Positions 43,115-53,790 of a stretch of 64,000 nucleotides of DNA are shown here, in pieces. The notes under the pieces are model-generated. The model made no database searches. It saw only the letters and a list, made by a program, of their open reading frames with translations, and was not told the origin of the DNA. Each line of letters starts with the position of its first letter. Position 1 is the first letter of the stretch. The stretch covers positions 70,948-134,947 of the forward strand of contig NZ_VCMZ01000003.1 of the NCBI RefSeq assembly GCF_006352475.1, read 5' to 3'. The DNA is from Acinetobacter pullicarnis. GTDB lineage: Bacteria; Pseudomonadota; Gammaproteobacteria; Pseudomonadales; Moraxellaceae. The translations under genes were made by a program, and so were the position numbers.

Positions 43115-44533
43115 TTAAGCATATTGAGGGCTAAAAAATACAATAAAAAACACCTTCCATAAGTGCAAGGCGATTTTCTTCATGTTTTGTGCTGTAGCTG
43201 CAAGTAAACATTGCTGCGTTACTCGCATTAAACCTCGGAAACGCGCATAACGGTGACCATGTAATTGTTTTGCATCCGCGAAACTTCGTTCAACCGTTTC
43301 CTTCCGCCTCGAATAAATCTTTTTGCCTTGTGGACTTAGCCGAATGGCATTCATTCGCTCCTTACTTTCTTCCCAAACATGCCGTGTCACTACTTTGGTT
43401 ATATTCTTACTCTGCGTACATTTTTCACGCACTGGGCAATTCAAACATACACTCGCATCAGAATGATAATGCTTATAACCTTGACGATTCGTCGTTTTAT
43501 AAATTAATGGCTGACCTTGTGGGTATTGATAGCAATCCTTCTCGGCATCATAAACATATTCCCGTTTGTAGAAATAACCTTTCTTATGATTTGGGCGTCG
43601 ATAGCCCATAACAGGAGCAATGCTGCGTTGTTCCAAGCCATAGCAAATGGCACTAGTTGCATAGCCTGCATCCAAACCTACACTATGCGGGCTAAAACCA
43701 AAACACGCGATTTGATAGTCCAATCGTTCTAAATAAGGGCGACTATCATGCACATTGCCAGCCATTACATGCGTATCTGTAATGATCGCAAATTTATGAT
43801 CAACACTACGATGATCCAAATAGAAGAAGCCTTTCGGTTTACCTTCTCGATGCATGTAGCCACTTTCAGGATCTGTGGTACTGGTTTTGATATTGCGAGT
43901 TTTACCTGTCCCTCCTGCACTTGGAGGATCATCATCATTGCGGGTTTGCTCTGATTGAGGTTTTAAGGGTTTCTGCCCATGTTTTGCACGTTCAAGTGTG
44001 ACCGCTTGCTCTAAATCATTGAGATAATTAACACTACTTTCTTGGACCACTTGATTGATACATTTGTTTTTATTGGCATTGGCTTTAAGATGAGTGGAAT
44101 CTGTATAAATGACTTGTCCATCCACCATTTGATGATGTATGGCAAGAAAGACGATTTCTTTAAAAATATCCTGATACACGGTGTTGTCTTTGAAGCGTCG
44201 ACGTCGAGTTTGGCTTAAAGTTGAAGCATTGGGTACTTTCTGAGTCAGTGAGTAGCCGATATACCAACGGTAGGCGAGATTGACTTCAATTTCTCGCATT
44301 AATTGGCGTTCACTACGAATTCCAAAGAGATAGCCAAGGAGCAGGATTTTAAAGAAGACCACAGGGTCTAAAGCAGGCCGTCCATTATCAGGACAATAGA
44401 GATGTGCGACACGTTCACGAATGAAGTTGAGATCAATCGCTTTTTCTATTTTACGAACGAGATGATCCTGAGGCACAAGTTCTTCTAGTGTGACCATCTC
44501 GATTTCGGTTTGGGTGGTGTAGTTTTTTAGCAT
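43115..44533 (-). CDS. IS1182-family transposase
   Basis: The 472-aa protein has an N-terminal DUF772 domain ([40 protein letters not shown]), a DDE_Tnp_1-type core ([16 protein letters not shown], with Asp; [12 protein letters not shown], with Asp) and the C-terminal [20 protein letters not shown] with the Glu. A zinc-like [10 protein letters not shown] lies between. It appears complete. Confidence 0.92.
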   Translation of the reverse strand: MLKNYTTQTEIEMVTLEELVPQDHLVRKIEKAIDLNFIRERVAHLYCPDNGRPALDPVVFFKILLLGYLFGIRSERQLMREIEVNLAYRWYIGYSLTQKVPNASTLSQTRRRRFKDNTVYQDIFKEIVFLAIHHQMVDGQVIYTDSTHLKANANKNKCINQVVQESSVNYLNDLEQAVTLERAKHGQKPLKPQSEQTRNDDDPPSAGGTGKTRNIKTSTTDPESGYMHREGKPKGFFYLDHRSVDHKFAIITDTHVMAGNVHDSRPYLERLDYQIACFGFSPHSVGLDAGYATSAICYGLEQRSIAPVMGYRRPNHKKGYFYKREYVYDAEKDCYQYPQGQPLIYKTTNRQGYKHYHSDASVCLNCPVREKCTQSKNITKVVTRHVWEESKERMNAIRLSPQGKKIYSRRKETVERSFADAKQLHGHRYARFRGLMRVTQQCLLAATAQNMKKIALHLWKVFFIVFFSPQYA

Positions 44534-44587
44534 ACGGTGATTATAAAAAAAGTCTCACATAAATGTGAGACCTTTGTCAGCAATCTG

Positions 44588-44614
44588 AAAAGTGTAGCAA
44601 GTTGCTACACTTTT
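44588..44614. repeat. 27-bp palindrome, copy beyond the IS1182 element
   Basis: It is identical to 43002-43028; probably the target duplication. Confidence 0.85.
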
Positions 44615-44679
44615 TTATCCCCCTCAAACTAATTACATCCTCATGCATTATTGAAATTTGCTTTCTTAAGTATGCTTCT

Positions 44680-45766
44680 TTACATTTGGTCTTTGAGAGT
44701 ACTGTTACTTCGGACTGAGATTAAATTCTGCCATTCTTCTTGGGGAGTAGTTTTATATTTATGATCTCTTTCGCCTGAAACTCGGTTAACCCAAAAGCAT
44801 TGCAACGACTCAAGAGGTTTTGCGCTGTTCCGATTCGACCTTCTGCACCCACGGCGATCGCATGTTCTTTGGGGTAAGATGCTCGTGATCCGTGCGGTAG
44901 AACATCAAATAGAGGGCTAAGTGAATAATGATGATTTTTCATGTTATGCATTAAGAAGCCATGGTATTTTAAATGATCATCTGTATTGCTGATCATTACA
45001 TTCAAGACCATGCGCTTATATGGCTCTAATTGATTGCTGATTGCGTCATAGCAAATCTGACTGCAAATGCATATAAAACATCTTTAAGTCGCCTACGCGC
45101 ACTTTACGGATGTTCATGAGGCTATGTGCGCTGATGTAGTATTTCTTTCGCTCAGGGCAGTTACGATCAAAATGATCAACAAGCAAAATAGGGTTGACTT
45201 CCACTTCCTCAAGCTCAACATTGCTGATATTTAAGCCCAAGGCTTGCGCCATCTTCATTGATGCATATTCAACTTTTGCATTATCAAAGAGGTCATCGGC
45301 TTTATTGAATTTCGCAATCCACTCAATGCCTTTGTGCCGCACGACCACTTTAGGTCGTGCACCGCACATTGATGACCCATGGTGAATCAGTTTTGATAAA
45401 TAATTATCGGTCATCATGCTGATCATGTTTGGGTCTTGGTGCTGATCCACTGCTTTAGATAATTTTAAGTAAGTCTGCAAATCAGGAAATTTAACAAAGG
45501 ATTCTTTGCCAACGGTTTTGATTGCTTTAGATGACAAGCTAGCCACCAAGCACCCAACTGCATTACCACGTGCCGCAATCAGCCATTCAATTTGATTGAG
45601 TGGTACGCGAGTGTGCTGAGTTAACGTAAGCTTACGTCCCCAATTGTTGGGCGTAACATCTGCAAGTACGCCAAAGCCATCTTTAGCTGCAGTGGTGTAC
45701 GCCGTGTTGGGTGTAACAAATGGCAGATTAATTGGATCAAGCTCAAATGAGTAATGGAGATTCAAA
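44680..45766 (-). pseudogene. hipA: HipA-like kinase, frameshifted and 5'-truncated
   Basis: The pieces 45046-45774 and 44721-45011, plus an end in a third frame (KTTPQEEWQNLISVRSNSTL, stop at 44680), make a HipA fold. The ATP-side GARPKVVVRHKGIEWIAKFN, the catalytic VMISNTDDHLKYHGFLMHN and DVLPHG are present. HipA phosphorylates a tRNA synthetase and is held by HipB. The N-terminus is cut by the IS66 element at 45767, at least two frameshifts are present, and no hipB is seen. It is dead. Confidence 0.8.
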
Positions 45767-45852
45767 GTAAGCATCCGGCTAACACAGCCTTACCAAGCGA
45801 TCCTATAAGCCTTAATTTAGTTCCCACCTAAAAACAAGTGGGGACTTAATCC

Positions 45853-46236
45853 ATGAATATGGATATATATTCAGCAACACCTCATGTTGCTAAAAAACGC
45901 AGAACATACAGCAAAGAATTCAAACTCAGTATTGTCAATGCCTGTAAAAATCCTAATACCTCGATCGCTTCGGTCGCACTGCAACATAGTATTAATGCCA
46001 ACCTTGTCAGTCGTTGGATCAGGATCTTCAGCCATCATGAGGGTGCCGTGCAGGATCCTACTCATGTGAATCCAGCATTTATTGCTTTGCCTTACACTGC
46101 TGCAATCAGCCAACCTATTGATGAGAGGATCACGTTGTGTATCACCGTGCCTCATACGAATAATGATATTCAGCTAAAATGGCAGACATCAGAAATACCT
46201 GCCTTGGCAGAATTACTCAAGGCACTTGCAACATGA
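45853..46236 (+). CDS. tnpA: IS66 TnpA
   Basis: The 127-aa protein has an HTH (RTYSKEFKLSIVNACKNPNT; ASVALQHSINANLVSRWIRI), an IS66 OrfA. It overlaps tnpB by 4 bp (ATGA), as normal for this family. Confidence 0.9.
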   Translation: MNMDIYSATPHVAKKRRTYSKEFKLSIVNACKNPNTSIASVALQHSINANLVSRWIRIFSHHEGAVQDPTHVNPAFIALPYTAAISQPIDERITLCITVPHTNNDIQLKWQTSEIPALAELLKALAT

Positions 46237-46568
46237 TCCGCATTGATGAAATCTGGTTGTCTACTCAGCCCATGGACATGCGTGCAGGTATGGATACGAC
46301 CATGGCTCAGGTGGTGAGAGCCTTTGGCTACATCAAACCGCATTGTGCTTACCTGTTCTGTAATAAACGTGGCCATCGCATGAAAGTGTTGGTACATGAT
46401 GGACTGGGCATCTGGCTGTGTGCCCGGCGGCTGGAACAGGGCAAATTTCACTGGGCTCAAGTTCACCAAGGTGAAAGCGTGGCCCTCAGCCCGGAACAGT
46501 TACAGGCACTGATCCAAGGTTTGCCCTGGCAGCGCATTGGACGACAGCAGGTGGTGACGATGCTTTAA
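46233..46568 (+). CDS. tnpB: IS66 TnpB
   Basis: The 111-aa protein MIRIDEIWLSTQPMDMRAGM, then FCNKRGHRMKVLVHDGLGIW and LCARRLEQGKF, is the IS66 Orf2 (TnpB) signature; it is needed for transposition, mechanism unclear. Confidence 0.92.
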   Translation: MIRIDEIWLSTQPMDMRAGMDTTMAQVVRAFGYIKPHCAYLFCNKRGHRMKVLVHDGLGIWLCARRLEQGKFHWAQVHQGESVALSPEQLQALIQGLPWQRIGRQQVVTML

Positions 46569-46642
46569 ACCAGGCTGTTCCATTCTGCTATTCTCCAAAC
46601 GTTCTATTTCATTCTTCTCATGACCTCAGGCATACTGCGGTC

Positions 46643-47719
46643 ATGAATACGCTGCCTGACTTAAGCCAACTGACCCATGAACAACTGCTGGAATTCACCA
46701 GGCAGTTGGCGATGCAGCATCAACAACTCGCAGAAGATAAACAACAATTAGATGCTCAAGTTCAACATCTGGAAGTATCAAATCAACAATTAGATGCCAA
46801 AGTTAAATCTCTCTCTGTTCTCACTCAAAAATACGAGCATGAACTGGCGCTGTTTAAACGGCATAAGTTCGCCCAAAAGAATGAACACTTAAAGACCAAA
46901 CAAATCCACCTGTGGGACGAAGCGGTTGATGAAGATATTGCCGCGGTTGATCTGGAACTGGAACGGCTGAATGCAGATAAAACCGATGCAGCGGCACACA
47001 AAGGCACAGGCAACAAACCTAAACGTCGACCACTGCCAGATCATCTACACACCATCCGTATTGAGCATGAACCTGCATCAACCCAATGCAGTTGTGGCTG
47101 CCAGTTTCGTCGTATCGGCCAAGATGTCAGTGAAAAACTGCATTTCAGACCGGCACAGATCTATAAAGAACAGCATATCCGTGGCAAATGGGTCTGTGAT
47201 CAGTGTGACACTCTGACTCAGCAAGCGATGCCCGCCTATGTGATTGATAAAGGTATTGCCAGTCCTGAACTGCTCAGCCATGTGCTGGTATCGAAGTATG
47301 CCGATCATTTGCCGCTGTACCGTCAGCGCCTGATCTATCAGCGGGCGGGAATCGAACTTTCTAGATCAACTTTATCTGACTGGATAGGTCGCTGCGGTGT
47401 AGAACTGGAACCTCTGGCCAATGCCTTAAAACAGGTGGTGCTGCAACAGCGGGTGATCCATGCCGATGAAACGCCGGTCACCATTATGCGGATGGGTGAG
47501 AATGAGAAAAAACCGAAGAAAGGTTATGTCTGGGCCTATGCCACCACACAGTACAATCCAGTTCAAGCGGTGATCTATGACTTTCAAGATAGTCGTTCAG
47601 GCCAGCATGCTGCAGAGTTCTTGAAAGGCTGGCAGGGCTATCTGGTCTGTGATGATTACAGTGGTTATAAAGCACGCTTTAAATCAGGCCAGGTCATTGA
47701 GGTGGGCTGCATGCTTTAG
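46643..47719 (+). pseudogene. tnpC: IS66 TnpC transposase, truncated
   Basis: 358 of about 500 residues remain. N-terminal coiled coil (QHQQLAEDKQQLDAQVQHLE), a zinc-finger-like IEHEPASTQCSCGCQFRRIG, and the DDE start VIHADETPVTIM and LVCDDYSGYKARF are present. The chain stops at QVIEVGCML where G-C-x-A-H-x-R-R-K-F should follow, so the final Glu is missing. Confidence 0.88.
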
Positions 47720-47863
47720 TATAAAAATAAGGTTAGTAAATAAATCATATAATTCAGATACTTTTTTAGTAAATATAAAATATATTTGATTTTATTTTGT
47801 TAATTTAGGGACTGTGTTATTCTATTATTGTAACGCTAAAAATAATTTACCTGTGCGAAAAAA

Positions 47864-48535
47864 ATGATGACACCATTGCTCATTGATGCATTAACAATAT
47901 CTGAAGGTAGGTTTGAAAAACCATGCCCAGCTTTAGTTTTGAAAATGATGTTACTCAATGGGGAAATAAGCAGTGAGTTTTCAGAAAAAATTAAAAATCA
48001 AGCATTACTACTGCTCGCGATATATCGTAAGTTACTGCTTGCTCTTGAGACAGATTTACGTAATGTAAAAGATCTAAAGAACAGTGTGAAAAGAAGACAC
48101 TGGGGTAAAGTGGATAAAGTACAGGACAAGATGGTGGTTGCAGACCAACTTCGGCTAAAGCGTTTAGATCCAGAAGAAATGATTTTATTTTTAAATACAC
48201 AGCATTATTTAAATAAGCTGCCTATTTCCTTTGTAAAAAAACTGGTAGGTTGGGCTCCACCAGTGGTGAGTGGTACTTTTTTAATCGAAAATGTTTTAGC
48301 AGGTTATATCTCCCAAAAGCTTTTACCATTAGAAAAAATTAAAGTAAAAGAGCTTGGAAAATCTGTGCAACCCTATTTTCACATAGCTGACTTTTTTGTG
48401 CTTTTACCTCAACTAGAAGAACTTTATCAAAAATATCAAAAGCAAATTGTTCGTTTGGCGCCAACGGCAGAAGTTGCTTTAGCTTTAACAGACTTTGAGA
48501 AAGCATGGATTTATCGTCTTAGGAGTAGGCTATGA
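47864..48535 (+). CDS. Unknown protein in an operon with a giant recombinase, 223 aa
   Basis: The protein starts MMTPLLIDALTISEGRFEKP and is mostly helical and basic (SVKRRHWGKVDKVQDKMVVA; LEELYQKYQKQIVRLAPTAE). A segment RLDPEEMILFLNTQHYLNKL could be a helical DNA-binding part; PPVVSGTFLIENVLAGYISQ is hydrophobic but not a clear membrane helix. I do not recognise a family. It overlaps the recombinase start by 4 bp (ATGA), so the two are translationally coupled and probably work together. Confidence 0.75.
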   Translation: MMTPLLIDALTISEGRFEKPCPALVLKMMLLNGEISSEFSEKIKNQALLLLAIYRKLLLALETDLRNVKDLKNSVKRRHWGKVDKVQDKMVVADQLRLKRLDPEEMILFLNTQHYLNKLPISFVKKLVGWAPPVVSGTFLIENVLAGYISQKLLPLEKIKVKELGKSVQPYFHIADFFVLLPQLEELYQKYQKQIVRLAPTAEVALALTDFEKAWIYRLRSRL

Positions 48536-51500
48536 ATATTTATTTTCAGCAACTGAAAGAATGGATAAACCAGAATACCCCTATAGAAGAACAAAAACTC
48601 CTCCGAGCATTATTTTTATTACGTGCACATTATAGCTTAGCCGGTATCGTTATCATTTGTCAGCGAATTTTCACCTTGATTGGTGATAATGAATTACCAA
48701 AATTTCGTGATGAGCTTAAGACTTTAGAGATCATTAGTGCATTAGAGTATTCTGAGGAATATTCACATTTTTTTTCAAAAACAACGGATAAAAATAAACA
48801 TAACCCCACGCCATTACGTCCATACACTGGAGACAGTGGAATTTGTGATTTGCTATTGATTCAAGCAGGAGAAAATCATAATAATGAGAGTTTTGATACT
48901 GTAATTATTTGGTTTTTAGAGCAAATTTTTCATTTTCAAGACAAGGTACATGCTCTTGAGCTTTATAGTAGTTATTTAAAGGGTGATGGAAGCATAAAGC
49001 TGAAAGACCAAAAAGGATCTCGTGTGTACAATGCCTTTTTAGCGATTAGGCTATTAGGTGATGCTGGTAATACACAGATTTTAGAAGATGTAAAAGCTTC
49101 ACTGCTTCAAAATTCACCGAAGCAACTGATTCAGTTAATGTCTGTTCATAATAATGATGAACAATTAAATAAAATTTATTATGCATTAAAGCTATTTTTA
49201 TCACAAATCTGGCGAAATAATCGGCTAAAAAATAACAAAAAACGTCGAGAGTTTTTACACCGTATAGGGATAAAGCACAAAAAATTGATCCTGCAACGAT
49301 ATGGTTCATTAAGTATTGCTATTCAACCTTTAGAAGATGTAGATGAAATTCATCGTGGTCTAGTCTCAGATGTATTTGAGGATGATGAGATTGAAGAAGA
49401 TGAAACACCATTGGAGCCCTTGTTTAGATTTTTTTTGGCAGAACAATCCGATTTACTTCGAGGGTTTTATGCATCTAAGTCGACTTCTCAACATATTGAA
49501 GCTGCAAATGTTGGTTTAGTTTGGACCAAATCGCGATTGTCCTTAAATTCAATTCAAGAAGTATTTAGACTCTGTCAACCATCTCATACAGATACCAGCA
49601 TGATGTTACGCGCAAAATTAGCTTTGATATTAAGCTTGCTCACCGGACGTCCGGTGGGTGAATTTAAAGCGCCAAGTTTTAGTCAAAATACTGGTCATAA
49701 TAATATTACTGGTCATAATAATATTACTATTAAGTATGATCATACTTTATCTGCATATGTATTGAGTATTTTAGCTGGGACACCAATACTCAAAAAAAAG
49801 CCAAAAAAATCTAAATTTCACGTGCCATGGACCAACGAGTTACATTTGATTTTACCGATTGAACTCAATGATTTGGTGAGTCAAGTCAAAAATCTTGGGA
49901 TTACAAGACAGCATATTGCAGTTGAACGTGACGCGAGTGAACTGATTAACCGTGTACCTAAAGAGCTAGAAATCAGCCTCAAAAGCATTCGAGATATTCT
50001 TCCACGGTTGTTATATGATCATAGCCAAGGTGATTTAGCTGTCGTTAAAGCAGTGACGAATGCATCAGGTCGAAATTATGATAACTTGATTCATTATGCC
50101 TCTTTTGAACAGAGGCAACTTGAGCAACTCTGGGCTGCTTGTTTAAGAACGATAAAAATTAATATTCCTGAATATATATACTCTTCCAATAAGCGGGTGG
50201 GTAGCCCAATTGGAATAAAGATTATTGAAATACAAAATGAAATTGCACGAATAAAAAATTATATATATCAAGCCAATGAACAGAAAGATTGGCAGATGTT
50301 CTTTAAGTACTTAATGTCATATACGGAATTATGGATAAATCTTGCCACAGCTGGTCGAGGGATTAAACAACCCTTTCCAAAGTGGATCAGTCAGCAAGGC
50401 TGGGCCTTGATTCAAGATAAGCATCATCAAAATGAATCAACTGATCGTTATGTGCCATTGACTCCAGCATTGATCAAACAAATTCAAAGTTTACGTGGTT
50501 TGATGGGAATGTTGGGGGAGCAAATTGAGCTACGTGTTGATTTATCATCTTATGCAGTGCAACTGTATGATCCTCATCAGATTGAAGATTTAATTAGAAA
50601 TTGGGCACGGAAGTTGGTTCGCTCTGATCGTAATCAGTTACCTGGGAGGTTCAAGGACGCTGGACTTGGGCACTGGATACGGGGTCGTCATCCATGGGAT
50701 ATATTATCCGTATTTCCTGTATCAGCCTTTAAACAACAGTGGCTTGATGTACAAGAAAACTTGCAAAAACAATTAGGTTTCGAGTGTATTGAAGATTTTG
50801 ATTTTTTAAAAATCAAGAATGTTCCTACATTTGTTTTAACTCAAGAGACTAAAACAGTACAAGTAGAGACAAAGCTTAGAATAGAGTTTTCAGAAAATGA
50901 TGTAAAAGAATGGCTGAAAAACCCAGACTATAAGTCCTATTATCAGCTGATTTTTGAGGAAAATCCTGAGCCACAAGTAGCTTTAGAGCTTGGCCATCTA
51001 TTAGCCTCAAATTTAGCTAAAAATAAAAATATTGATTTGCCTCAAGCGATTAAAGCATATTGTGCTTATATTCGCGATGAAGCGAAAATTCCTTTATTCG
51101 TTCAGTTACCTCAAAAGGCTCATCGTACATGGCTGACATCTGAAAATAGTTTTAGTACATGGTGTTATATAGAACAAAACTTACTTGATCATATTCAGAA
51201 GGATTTAGAACATTTACCTGAACATCAAAATTGTGATGTTGAAATAGGACGTTTGCTGGTTGTACTCTCCATGTATTCACAACTGTGCAGAGTGAGCCAT
51301 TTACAAGCGATGTTGGAGTTTATTGCTTCTGATCAACATATAGTCGCTATGGGGAATAGTCGGCTCGTTGAACTGACAGTGAATAATGATAGATCTGTGA
51401 CAAAGATACGCCGTACAGTAATGTTAAGTCCTTATGTCTCGACGTTAATTTTAGTAGACCGACAGTATCTACAGCCCCGATTAGAAGAGATTTTAGCACA

Positions 51501-53601
51501 GCCAAGAAATCAACAAAGAACGGCTTGGCAAAAGTGTTTTAATACATATTTAAAACAAATAGGGGTTAAGTCAACTCTATCGTTAGCTCAATGGTTGAAA
51601 GCTTTACAGCAAAATGTGATGTTAAATAGCACTCCGTTGATTGCAGGTTATATATCAGGCCAAGTCCTGACTGAAGATCTTTCAATAAATGAATTATTAC
51701 GCTTATTCGAATATGAAAAATTAACCACAAATTTAGATAGCACTGAGCCAGAAAGTGAAATAGAAATAGACGATGAGCAACTACATTTGTCTGATATTTT
51801 AGCGATGATTCAGCAACTAAAAGGTGAATCTAGATCAAGCATTTGGCTTAAACAGCTTGCTAGTAATAAAACGAATCGCTACTCAGTCAATTTATTAACA
51901 TGCTTTGTGCAATGGTTGATTTTACGCTGTGATGCAGAAGAGTTAAGTCTACAGAATCGAAATATGATTCATCTACATTTAGCTATCGTCAGTGCAGGTA
52001 TATTGGGGTTTTCAGAAGATTTAACAAAAGATAGCCAGATTAATGAAGATGTATTTCAAAAATGGATGGAGTTGACGCAAGAGCATTTTCCACACCGCAA
52101 GCATCTCGCAGCGTGGAATCGCTTTAGGGATTTTTTAATTCAGTTAAATGATGATCGTATAAGGTTACAAAAGCGTACAGCGCATCAAGCAAGTGCTAAA
52201 GTTTTTTCAAAAAATGAAGTGCGGCAGATCGTTCAAATATTACAATCCGTAGAATCTGGGGTGAATGATACTGTTTTACGCCTAGAGATTCAGCGTCATT
52301 TTCGTTTATCTGCGGCGATGGGTGTACGCCGTTCAGAGGCGCTTCATTTACGGCCCTTAGATATTGATGAGGATATGCTCAGAATTCGTCCTTATGGTGA
52401 GCATCAGTTAAAAACACTTGGATCAGAACGTGTTGTTCCGATGAATTTATTAAGCCAGACGATTAAAAAGGGATTAGATGATATTTATAAGAATAAAAAA
52501 GATTCAATATTAATTTCCGATGAGAACAGTGAGCATAGGACTTTTTTTGATCAAATATCTCAAATATTAAAGAAAGTCACTGGAGATGTTGATCTCAGCT
52601 TACATCATTTAAGACATACGTTTGCAAGTGCATATACTTTAAAGTGTTTGCAAACAGTGGTGGATTTTAAAGCGCTGACGATAGAACTGCCATGGCTACA
52701 AACTTGGATGCCATCGAATGAGCAATTTAATACGCTAGTAGGCAATGAAGGACAGGTTGGGCAAGGGATTAAGGCGATTAGTCGAGTGCTTGGACATTTA
52801 CATGAATCGACAACATTAAAGCATTATATTCATATCTTATTTCTAGCTACTTATGCCTATAGCATGCAACAACAGCAACCCAATTTACATAGTGCATTTT
52901 TTAAGCGAGTCATGAGTCGGAGTAATTTATTCAGGCATTTCCAAGCGATTAACCAACACAATGGTAATCTAAAATATGAGTTGAGAGATACCATCGAAAA
53001 ATATGTGCTCAAAAAAATAGAAAGTCAGAGGTGGGTAATCTATGCTCAAAAAAGAGGGAATTCGACGGGTAAAGTAATTAAACACGAACTGTTTCAAAAG
53101 ATTGAAGATATTGAGCGGTATCTTATTTCTGGACAGGGGCAGCCACAATTAGATATTGAGCCCTGGAAGAGAGCTTTAATTACGATGTCAAACATTCCTT
53201 CAGGTAAACGTGGTTCAAATATAGGAAGACATCCATTCTTGACACAAGGAAAATTAGCACGTTTGCCTGAATTACTAAGGGCTGTAGATTTTAATTTCGC
53301 ACAAGAGATTTTAGAGCGATTTGATTATTTAGAACAAAACCAATCAGAAACTTACAATTGGTTAATAAAAAAATGGTTGTATGAAAGTAATGTAACAAAA
53401 GTATTGATGCATTTTACGGCAGAGGATGAACCTATGCTTTCAATCCTTACAGAACATCAGTTTTTTCCGATAGTGATGAAACATAATAAATATGATTATT
53501 TTAGAATTATGTCTCAACAAGCATCATTAAGCGCCGTGCGATGGGTACTTACGTGGTTGAGTGTACGATATTTGGCGATTGGAGATCATATCAGAATCTA
53601 A
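48532..53601 (+). CDS. Giant tyrosine recombinase, 1689 aa
   Basis: A full tyrosine-recombinase catalytic domain lies at about 1255-1440: box I AAMGVRRSEALHLRPLDI (Arg1266 or Arg1267), a beta-hairpin with Lys (QLKTLGSERVVPM), HHLRHTFAS (His1358, Arg1361), LGHLHESTTLKHYI (His1422, Tyr1432). About 255 residues follow. A second, degenerate half lies upstream: SLLTGRPVGEFKAP (about 370), RYVPLTPALIKQI (about 640), GLGHWIRGRHPWDI (about 709), without a clear catalytic tyrosine. Ordinary recombinases are 300-400 aa. The gene is low-GC and intact and has its own helper gene. The catalytic residues suggest activity; the target is unknown. Confidence 0.85.
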   Translation: MNIYFQQLKEWINQNTPIEEQKLLRALFLLRAHYSLAGIVIICQRIFTLIGDNELPKFRDELKTLEIISALEYSEEYSHFFSKTTDKNKHNPTPLRPYTGDSGICDLLLIQAGENHNNESFDTVIIWFLEQIFHFQDKVHALELYSSYLKGDGSIKLKDQKGSRVYNAFLAIRLLGDAGNTQILEDVKASLLQNSPKQLIQLMSVHNNDEQLNKIYYALKLFLSQIWRNNRLKNNKKRREFLHRIGIKHKKLILQRYGSLSIAIQPLEDVDEIHRGLVSDVFEDDEIEEDETPLEPLFRFFLAEQSDLLRGFYASKSTSQHIEAANVGLVWTKSRLSLNSIQEVFRLCQPSHTDTSMMLRAKLALILSLLTGRPVGEFKAPSFSQNTGHNNITGHNNITIKYDHTLSAYVLSILAGTPILKKKPKKSKFHVPWTNELHLILPIELNDLVSQVKNLGITRQHIAVERDASELINRVPKELEISLKSIRDILPRLLYDHSQGDLAVVKAVTNASGRNYDNLIHYASFEQRQLEQLWAACLRTIKINIPEYIYSSNKRVGSPIGIKIIEIQNEIARIKNYIYQANEQKDWQMFFKYLMSYTELWINLATAGRGIKQPFPKWISQQGWALIQDKHHQNESTDRYVPLTPALIKQIQSLRGLMGMLGEQIELRVDLSSYAVQLYDPHQIEDLIRNWARKLVRSDRNQLPGRFKDAGLGHWIRGRHPWDILSVFPVSAFKQQWLDVQENLQKQLGFECIEDFDFLKIKNVPTFVLTQETKTVQVETKLRIEFSENDVKEWLKNPDYKSYYQLIFEENPEPQVALELGHLLASNLAKNKNIDLPQAIKAYCAYIRDEAKIPLFVQLPQKAHRTWLTSENSFSTWCYIEQNLLDHIQKDLEHLPEHQNCDVEIGRLLVVLSMYSQLCRVSHLQAMLEFIASDQHIVAMGNSRLVELTVNNDRSVTKIRRTVMLSPYVSTLILVDRQYLQPRLEEILAQPRNQQRTAWQKCFNTYLKQIGVKSTLSLAQWLKALQQNVMLNSTPLIAGYISGQVLTEDLSINELLRLFEYEKLTTNLDSTEPESEIEIDDEQLHLSDILAMIQQLKGESRSSIWLKQLASNKTNRYSVNLLTCFVQWLILRCDAEELSLQNRNMIHLHLAIVSAGILGFSEDLTKDSQINEDVFQKWMELTQEHFPHRKHLAAWNRFRDFLIQLNDDRIRLQKRTAHQASAKVFSKNEVRQIVQILQSVESGVNDTVLRLEIQRHFRLSAAMGVRRSEALHLRPLDIDEDMLRIRPYGEHQLKTLGSERVVPMNLLSQTIKKGLDDIYKNKKDSILISDENSEHRTFFDQISQILKKVTGDVDLSLHHLRHTFASAYTLKCLQTVVDFKALTIELPWLQTWMPSNEQFNTLVGNEGQVGQGIKAISRVLGHLHESTTLKHYIHILFLATYAYSMQQQQPNLHSAFFKRVMSRSNLFRHFQAINQHNGNLKYELRDTIEKYVLKKIESQRWVIYAQKRGNSTGKVIKHELFQKIEDIERYLISGQGQPQLDIEPWKRALITMSNIPSGKRGSNIGRHPFLTQGKLARLPELLRAVDFNFAQEILERFDYLEQNQSETYNWLIKKWLYESNVTKVLMHFTAEDEPMLSILTEHQFFPIVMKHNKYDYFRIMSQQASLSAVRWVLTWLSVRYLAIGDHIRI

Positions 53602-53639
53602 GTATATATGACTTACGCACGCTTTATTACATAAAGTTT

Positions 53640-53790
53640 TGAAAGACAGCGCTACCCTAATTGAGCTAAATTCAAGTGACAATTTGGGTATAAGTGCAGC
53701 CAAATTCTGTAAATTTGTTCAAGACAGCTAAGTGTGCATGAATATCATTTACCTGACTACATCATACCTTGCATTGTGCAAATAGCCTAA
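53640..53790 (-). mobile_element. IS5-family transposase relic
   Basis: The stretch CTACCCTAATTGAGCTAAAT..TTTGGGTATAAGTGC..CTGTAAATTTGTTCAAGACAG is a worn copy of the transposase 3' end seen at 11490-11590, in the same orientation. It begins 40 bp after the giant recombinase stop. Confidence 0.65.

Larger units (their letters stand above)
43029..44587 (-). mobile_element. IS1182-family element
   Basis: The element is 1559 bp, with ends CAGACTAATGACAAAC and, in inverse, CAGATTGCTGACAAAG. A perfect copy of the 27-bp palindrome lies on each side. IS1182 elements favour palindromes and may make long duplications. Hairpins lie just inside both ends (43041-43080; 44552-44571). Confidence 0.82.
45767..47713 (+). 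mobile_element. IS66-family element, 3'-truncated
   Basis: The left end GTAAGCATCCGGCTAACACA is at 45767. tnpA, tnpB and the first 356 codons of tnpC follow. At about 47713 the sequence changes to AT-rich DNA inside tnpC, without a right terminus. Confidence 0.85.
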
